Assembly (NCBI RefSeq): GCF_900199455.1 | Contig: NZ_FZQR01000015.1 | Span: 1 to 64,000, forward strand | Length of the DNA: 64,000 nt | Direction of reading: 5' to 3' | From: Mesorhizobium carmichaelinearum | GTDB lineage: Bacteria > Pseudomonadota > Alphaproteobacteria > Rhizobiales > Rhizobiaceae | Shown: positions 59,064 through 64,000 of the stretch, one piece after another | Position numbering within the stretch: the first letter of the stretch is position 1 | How the letters are laid out: every line of letters begins with the position of its first letter | Made by a program: the position numbers and the translations under genes | The notes under the pieces: generated by a model | Databases searched by the model: none | Told to the model about the DNA's origin: nothing | Seen by the model: only the letters and a program-made list of their open reading frames with translations

Positions 59064-59594
59064 ATGCCAACCGACCGGAATACCTTGGTCCGCGACCTCA
59101 GGGGCTTCAACCGGTTCTATACCGGTCTGATCGGGCTGCTCGACGAAACCTTGACGCACAGCGCCTATACGCTGACCGAGGCGCGGGTGCTGTTCGAACT
59201 GGGCCGTCGACCCGGCCATATTGCCGCCGACTCCGGCAGCAAGGCAGGCTTTTTGGCGCGGGCGTTTCAGATCGATTTCGGACCGGCAGCGTCCGACATT
59301 GCCCGAGAACTCCAGTTGGAGCCGGCCTATGTCACGAGAATCCTTCGGAAATTCTCTGCCGCCGGTCTAGTCGAAACGCGCGCCGGCCCCGATCCTCTCC
59401 GCCGGCGTGTTCTCTCACTCACCGCACGCGGTCACGCCGCGCTTGCCGCACTTCAGTCGGCCGCAGATCGCGATCTCACCCGCCTGGCCGCAAACCTAGA
59501 CGACGAGGAAGTCGCTGAGTTGTCGGCTATGCTGACACGCGTCAGGCATCTGCTAGGCGAAGCGCCGGCATCCGAGCGCGGCGAAATCACCTAG
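59064..59594 (+). CDS. MarR-family transcriptional regulator
   Basis: 176 aa from ATG 59064. Winged helix with SDIARELQLEPAYVTRILRK and the wing DPLRRRVLSLTARG, flanked by dimerisation helices. Operator palindrome upstream suggests autoregulation. Stop codon TAG overlaps the stop of the convergent aminotransferase pseudogene (shared CTAG). Target genes unknown; many rhizobial MarR proteins of this look have an internal insertion as here (GHIAADSGSKAG). Confidence 0.88.
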   Translation: MPTDRNTLVRDLRGFNRFYTGLIGLLDETLTHSAYTLTEARVLFELGRRPGHIAADSGSKAGFLARAFQIDFGPAASDIARELQLEPAYVTRILRKFSAAGLVETRAGPDPLRRRVLSLTARGHAALAALQSAADRDLTRLAANLDDEEVAELSAMLTRVRHLLGEAPASERGEIT

Positions 59595-60714
59595 TTCCCT
59601 CGCGCCGCCGCCAGCGCGCCGGGCAGTTCCTCGGCAAAAATGTCCAGTTCATGGTCGAGGCCGACGCTGACGCGGATGCAGCGGTCGAGCCCTGGTGCCA
59701 TCGGCTTGCGGATGAACACATCGCGCGACAGCAGCCCCTGCAGCACTTTCAGTGCGAAGGCTCCGTCATGGCCACAATCGATGGTGACGAAATTGGTCGC
59801 CGAGGCCAGCGGCTGCAACCCGTTCTGCTCGGCGATCGCCGCGATGCGCCGGCGCCCGGCAGCCACCCGCGCCACCACCGTTTCGAGATAGGCCTGGTCG
59901 GCGAGCGCCTCGACGCCGGCGATCTGCGCCATGCGGCTGACGCCGTAATGGTTGCGGATTTTCTCGAAGTCGCGGATCACCTGGGCCTCCGCAATCGCAT
60001 AGCCGCAGCGCATGCCGGCAAGCCCATAAGCCTTCGAAAAGGTTCGCATGCGGATGACATTCGGTCGCGAGATATCGATCGGCGGCAGGGCCGAGGCCGG
60101 CCCCAATTCGCCATAGGCCTCGTCGAGCACCAGCATGGTGGTCTGCGGCAACGCTTCGATGAAGCGGATCACCTCGTCCGCTTCCCACCAGCTTCCCACC
60201 AGCTTCCCATCGGATTGTCCGGATTGGACAGATAGACCAGCGGTGCCTTCTCCTTGACGACCGCCGCGAGCAGGCCGTCCAGGCTTTCGTGGTCGTTCAC
60301 GTAAGGAACGGCCACCAGCCGCCCGCCAACGCCGGCAACATGGAAGTTGAAGGTCGGATAGGCGCCGAGCGAAGTGACCACCGCATCGCCAGGCGCCACA
60401 TACATGCGCGCCACCAGGCTGAGCAGGCCGTCTATGCCTTCTCCGACAACGACGTTCTCGACCGCCACGTCGTGATGCGCGGCAGCCGCGACCTTCAGCT
60501 CGAAATTGTCGGGATCGCAATACATCCACATGTCGCGGGCGATCTCGGCCATGCGGGCGATGACGCGCGGCGAAGGGCCAAAACTGCTCTCATTGGCACC
60601 GATGCGGGCACGGAAGGCCCGTCCGCGCTCACGCTCCTGCGCTTCCGGGCCGACAAACGGCACGGTCGAGGGAAGCGCTGCGACGAGGGGCGTGAGGGGA
60701 GGGCGCTGGTGCAT
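59591..60714 (-). pseudogene. HisC-like PLP aminotransferase broken by an 11-bp duplication
   Basis: Two frames together make a complete family I aminotransferase. 5' part (60714 to about 60190): MHQRPPLTPLVAALPSTVPF, IGANESSFGPSP, VVGEGIDGLLSLVARMYV, YLSNPDNPMGSWWEA then a stop. 3' part in another frame continues with ADEVIRFIEALPQ, MLVLDEAYGELG, and the PLP lysine motif FSKAYGLAGMRCGYA, to the end at 59591. The break is at a tandem duplication of 11 bp (60181-60202). Removing one copy restores a frame of 370 aa. Normal product: an aminotransferase of the histidinol-phosphate aminotransferase type. The other histidine genes are not in this window. Confidence 0.9.
60181..60202. repeat. 11-bp tandem duplication inside the aminotransferase gene
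   Basis: CTTCCCACCAG is present twice in succession (60181-60191, 60192-60202) and is followed by CTTCCCAT, part of a third partial copy. Length 11 is not a multiple of three, so it shifts the frame. Confidence 0.95.
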
Positions 60715-60829
60715 GGCAGAGGCTCGCTTGGAAAGGGAGTTTCTTGCTAGCGTGGCGACAAGGTGGGCGCAAGCTTGCGGAGTGTGCAGAAGGCTGGATT
60801 CCTTCGTCGCTTTTTGCTAGCAAGATTCA

Positions 60830-62512
60830 ATGAACAACCGTCTGCCACCCGCCTGGGCAAAACACCTCAAGTCTGGTCCCGCGCCGAAGCCGCGCTTGCC
60901 TCAAGCAAATCCGATAGTAGCAAAACCACTCGAGCGCGCGGCCAATGACGCGCGTGCGCGGGCTGATGACCAATTGCTGGTGCAGGCGTATGAACATCAA
61001 CAGGCCAAGCGGCTGGCCGAGGCCCAGGACTTATGCCTCGAGGTGCTGACGCGCACGCCGAATCATCCGCTGGCTCTCTACATCATGGGCACCGTTTATC
61101 TGGGCTACGACGACGAAGCGGCTTTGCGCTATTTCGGACGTGCGATCGCTGAGGAGCCTAGAAATCCCTACTACCATCTTAGCCTCGGCGAGGCCTATGG
61201 GAAGCTGAGTGAATTTTCAGTTGCCGTAAATCATATCCAGTACGCCTTGGAAGTGCGGCCCGACCTTATAGAAGCCCTGTGTGCCTTGGGGGGTGTTTAT
61301 ACCCAGTATGACAAACCCGACCTGGCCTTGCCGCTTTATGAGAAGGCACTGAAGATTAACCGTAATCACCCCAAGGCGCGGATCGGCATGGCAGCTGCGC
61401 TCACTGGTCTTGGGCGCATGGACGAGGCCGGCGTCTTTCTTAAAGAGGCGATCGAACGCCGCGTCGACGTAGGGGCGGCCTATTACGACCTTGTGCAGAC
61501 CCGAAAATTCACCGAGGAGCCGGCCGAACTCCAGCCGATCCTGCGCGAGTTGGAGAGTCCGGGAATTAAGCCGGAGACGAAAGCGAAACTCAACTACGCC
61601 GCCGGTAAGGTGGAAAACGACCTCAAGCGCTATGCGGAAGCCTTCGACCATTTCAAGAAGGCGAAGCAGGCCGAAGGCTATAGATTCGACATAGACCAGT
61701 ACCGCCGCTTCATTGACGCATCGATCGAGACCTTCACGGCGGACTTCTTTGCAGAAAGGTCCGGCTACGGCAATCCTTCGGAAGCCCCTGTGTTCGTGGT
61801 CGGGATGCCGCGCTCCGGCACAACGCTTACCGAACAGATATGCGCCAGTCATCCGGAGGTCCATGGCGCCGGAGAGCTCAGAAAACTGAGTCGGGTAGCC
61901 AACGCGATCGGTCTGCAATCCTCGGCTTCCGATTTGAAAAAGCCGGTCATGACGGTCACTGAAAGCTTGTCCAGGACGTTGGCCGAAGAGCATCTTTCCT
62001 ATCTGCGGGAGCGCGCTCCAACCGCACAGCGCATCGTCGACAAGATGCCGCACAATTTCGAATTGATCGGCCTCCTCACCCTGCTCTTTCCCAATGCCCG
62101 CATCATTCACTGCCGCCGCGATGCCATCGACAATTGCGTGTCGTGCTTTGTCCTGCCTTTCAGTTCGGCACACAGCTACAATACAGACCTGCGGACACTC
62201 GGCCTCTACTATCGGGAATATGACCGCCTGATGCGCTACTGGAGCGAGGTTTTCCCGGGTCGTATCTTTGAAAATCGCTATGAGACACTTGTAGAGGATC
62301 AAGAGGCACAATCGCGCCGGCTCATCGATTATCTCGGGCTTCCCTGGGATGACGCGTGCCTTCGTTTCTTCGATAGGGAAGGGGCGGTCACCACGCCCAG
62401 CCGCTGGCAGGTCCGTCAGCCGATCTACAAATCGTCCATGAAGCGCTGGAAGAATTACGAAAGTGAGATCCAGCCTTTGATTGAAGCGTTGGGCGACCTC
62501 GCCGACGTTTGA
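60830..62512 (+). CDS. TPR-repeat sulfotransferase
   Basis: 560 aa. N-terminal proline-rich segment, several TPR motifs (about 45-260: for example LALYIMGTVYLGYDDEAALR and PDLALPLYEKALKINRNHPK), then a sulfotransferase domain with PAPS-binding GMPRSGTTLTEQICASHPEV (P-loop, about 325) and RYETLVEDQEAQSRRLIDYL. It may sulfate polysaccharides or small molecules; TPR-linked forms are frequent in alphaproteobacteria. No adjacent partner gene. Start ATG 60830. Confidence 0.88.
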   Translation: MNNRLPPAWAKHLKSGPAPKPRLPQANPIVAKPLERAANDARARADDQLLVQAYEHQQAKRLAEAQDLCLEVLTRTPNHPLALYIMGTVYLGYDDEAALRYFGRAIAEEPRNPYYHLSLGEAYGKLSEFSVAVNHIQYALEVRPDLIEALCALGGVYTQYDKPDLALPLYEKALKINRNHPKARIGMAAALTGLGRMDEAGVFLKEAIERRVDVGAAYYDLVQTRKFTEEPAELQPILRELESPGIKPETKAKLNYAAGKVENDLKRYAEAFDHFKKAKQAEGYRFDIDQYRRFIDASIETFTADFFAERSGYGNPSEAPVFVVGMPRSGTTLTEQICASHPEVHGAGELRKLSRVANAIGLQSSASDLKKPVMTVTESLSRTLAEEHLSYLRERAPTAQRIVDKMPHNFELIGLLTLLFPNARIIHCRRDAIDNCVSCFVLPFSSAHSYNTDLRTLGLYYREYDRLMRYWSEVFPGRIFENRYETLVEDQEAQSRRLIDYLGLPWDDACLRFFDREGAVTTPSRWQVRQPIYKSSMKRWKNYESEIQPLIEALGDLADV

Positions 62513-62924
62513 CCGATAGTTTCACAGGCCAAGGCATGTCAAAGAGCTAAGCGCAGAAGCGAATCTGAAAGATCGCGACGCGCTTCGGCGCTTGGTAGAA
62601 TCGCCAATGCGACGCCAGTGCGCCGCAGTCATCCTTCGGGCTGGACCCGGCTTGATCCGAGGATCCTTGCCGTGACCTGAGAGCGCCGCCGCAGTGCAGA
62701 ACTTGCTCCACCGCACTCCTCGGCAAAAGCCATGCATGGACCCTTGGGGCCTCGCTCTGCTTCGTGTTGCCCCGCCGCAGGATGACGAAGCAGTGGGCTT
62801 CAGCCATTGCGAACATTTGCGGTGATTCATCCAAACGAACTGTGGCTGACGACATGTCTGCGACCTGGCAAGTGACACCGCGATTTCGGCTGCCGAATGC
62901 AGCACTGCGCACCTTGGCTATCGC

Positions 62925-62976
62925 TGATGCATGTCGCCCAAAGTGCGCAGCGCCATTGGAACAACGGTATGCATCA
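62925..62976. repeat. Palindromic intergenic repeat, family B
   Basis: Ends TGATGCAT / ATGCATCA are perfect inverted repeats; interior GTCGCCCAAAGTGCGCAGCG. This wording is one I know from many rhizobial intergenic regions and differs from family A, though both carry an inner CCGAAAA/CCCAAA block. Confidence 0.7.
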
Positions 62977-62992
62977 ACACAAAAAAGAAAAA

Positions 62993-63012
62993 CCCGGCGG
63001 TCGCCCGCCGGG
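62993..63012 (-). terminator. Intrinsic terminator of the porin gene
   Basis: Stem CCCGGCGG / CCGCCGGG, 4-nt loop; on the minus strand followed by TTTTTCTTTTTTG. 27 bp after the porin stop codon at 63040. Confidence 0.93.
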
Positions 63013-63039
63013 TTTTCGATTTCGACTTGCCGAAATCTA

Positions 63040-64000
63040 TTAGAACGAGCGCTGGAAGCGGAGGATGCCGCCGACGCTGTTCTTCTTGTCGGCGTTGGTC
63101 CAGTTGCGATCGTCAACATCTCCGAACTTACCGTCGTGAGCATAGTCAACTTCGGCCGTAACCGTGAGGCCGGGAACGACGTCATAGGCGATGTTCGCCG
63201 CGACGCCATAGTTCTTGTCCCCGTCAACTGACGCCTGGAGGTTGAACGAGGTTTTCTCGTTGAACTTGTAGGTGCCGCCGCCCCACACTGCCCAGTGGCC
63301 GCCCCACTGCTTGTAGAAGTTGCGGTCGATATTCTTGTCGGAACCCCAGCCGCCAATGATGAACAGCGACAGTTCGCTGGTCGCATTGACGTCCAAGCGG
63401 ACCTTGCCTGCGTACTCATCCCAGGTGCTGTCATAAGCGGCGACGCCACTGATGGCCCCCCAGCCCTGCGTATACTTCACGCCGCCGACGACGTCCGGTA
63501 CGTAGCTGTCGATCGAATCATTGCCCGAATTGCTGGCCTGGTAAATTCCGTGCGAAGCGCTGGCGCTACCCGAGCCTTCTTCCAAAGAAACCACAGCCGA
63601 CAGGCCGTTGCCGGCATCGAAGTAGTACTGCACGACGTTGGTGTCGAAGCCGCCGTAAGGGACCAAAGTGTCGTTGATGACGTTGCCGGCGTAGCCGATG
63701 AACGTATTGAAGGCCGATTCATCCTTACCGACGCGGAGACCACCGAGCTGGATCCAGGCGAAGTTCAGCGTGATGCCCTTGTTTTCAGCATAATTGTCGC
63801 TGCTGTAGTTGTTGTGGTTGCCGAAGTTGATGCGGGTCTCGGTATAGGTCTTCAAGGTGCCGAGTTCGGTTTCCTGGCCGGTCCAGGTCTTCAGTGTGAA
63901 GCGGGTGTTCTTGAACCAGGTGCTCTGGTCTTTGCCGGACCGCTGATCCTCCGTCTTGGCACCGTCGAACGAGCCGACGTCACCGAGGCCAATGTCGTAA
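63040..64000 (-). CDS. Outer-membrane porin, Omp2/RopA type (N-terminus outside the window)
   Basis: 320 codons are visible without start, so the N-terminus lies to the right. Beta-barrel pattern with alternating polar and aromatic residues; segments LKTYTETRINFGNHNNYSS, NLQASVDGDKNYGVAAN and the C-terminal LRFQRSF with a final Phe, needed for BAM recognition. Porin_2 family, the main porins of Brucella and rhizobia. A strong terminator follows. Confidence 0.92.
   Translation of the reverse strand, partial: YDIGLGDVGSFDGAKTEDQRSGKDQSTWFKNTRFTLKTWTGQETELGTLKTYTETRINFGNHNNYSSDNYAENKGITLNFAWIQLGGLRVGKDESAFNTFIGYAGNVINDTLVPYGGFDTNVVQYYFDAGNGLSAVVSLEEGSGSASASHGIYQASNSGNDSIDSYVPDVVGGVKYTQGWGAISGVAAYDSTWDEYAGKVRLDVNATSELSLFIIGGWGSDKNIDRNFYKQWGGHWAVWGGGTYKFNEKTSFNLQASVDGDKNYGVAANIAYDVVPGLTVTAEVDYAHDGKFGDVDDRNWTNADKKNSVGGILRFQRSF

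Larger units (their letters stand above)
62513..63039. other. Gene-poor stretch before the porin gene
   Basis: 530 bp without a supported gene. It contains a second palindromic repeat type (62925-62976) and the porin terminator (62993-63012). Confidence 0.6.

Noticed and set aside
62547..63449. 300-codon minus-strand frame across the porin end and the downstream gap
   Set aside because: Runs through the porin terminator in a different frame from the porin; composition is shadow-like.
1..64000. tRNA, rRNA, riboswitch or CRISPR array
   Set aside because: No cloverleaf-like, conserved rRNA or regularly spaced direct-repeat pattern seen by eye; a covariance-model scan would be decisive.

Overview
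The window is high-GC chromosomal DNA of an alphaproteobacterium of the order Hyphomicrobiales (Rhizobiales), most likely Mesorhizobium or a close relative. Pointers are a feuN-feuP-feuQ-like osmosensory locus next to a cycHJKL-type cytochrome c maturation cluster (ccmI-E-F-H), followed by degP, a two-component pair and glnE, an order I recall from rhizobial chromosomes. An Omp2/RopA-type porin and several palindromic repeats of a kind common in rhizobial intergenic DNA agree with this. Both edges cut genes: a class A penicillin-binding protein on the left and a porin on the right. I see no rRNA, tRNA, CRISPR array, insertion sequence or prophage block.

Layout. 1-2115: PBP1A. 2338-10062: a transport and catabolism cluster with an amidinotransferase/DDAH-like hydrolase, an M20 amidohydrolase, a divergent LysR regulator and a PotABCD-type ABC transporter; two promoter regions share an operator-like motif. 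10165-11758: an SDR lacking its catalytic lysine and an orphan DUF3168 (phage/GTA-type) gene. 11932-15040: feuN/P/Q and a lipoprotein. 15158-19219: ccmI, ccmE, ccmF, ccmH. 19216-19790: a ParDE-like toxin-antitoxin pair. 19987-27659: degP, response regulator, histidine kinase, glnE, EF-hand protein. 27705-30026: a PAS sensor kinase. 30285-30875: a toxin-antitoxin pair whose toxin is frameshifted. 30918-42477: housekeeping genes (pepN, EamA transporter, XRE regulator, uracil-DNA glycosylase, ETF-ubiquinone oxidoreductase, DUF922 protease, EEP-family protein, AMP nucleosidase).

42552-45765: small secreted or membrane proteins and a LivJ-type binding protein. 45837-50424: a compact archaic (Csu-type) chaperone-usher pilus operon, all on the minus strand: SCPU pilin, chaperone, usher, two-domain SCPU tip protein. 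50876-58514: a leucine/isovalerate catabolic cluster (ivd, mccB, mccA, TetR regulator) interrupted by a macro-domain gene, two tandem secreted cysteine-containing paralogues and an antisense hicAB module. 58597-62512: acylphosphatase, MarR regulator with a clear palindromic operator, a histidinol-phosphate-aminotransferase-like gene broken by an 11-bp tandem duplication, and a TPR-sulfotransferase. 63040-64000: porin.

Functionally the window links envelope biology (PBP1A, FeuPQ, DegP, pilus, porin, cytochrome c maturation), amino-acid economy (GlnE, PepN, leucine oxidation feeding electrons through ETF-QO, amino-acid and polyamine-type uptake) and three toxin-antitoxin modules. The most notable points are the duplicated operator of the LysR cluster, the macro-domain gene tightly coupled to mccB, two recently broken genes, the atypical SDR and glycosylase, two unrecognised small ORFs, and several families of palindromic repeats.
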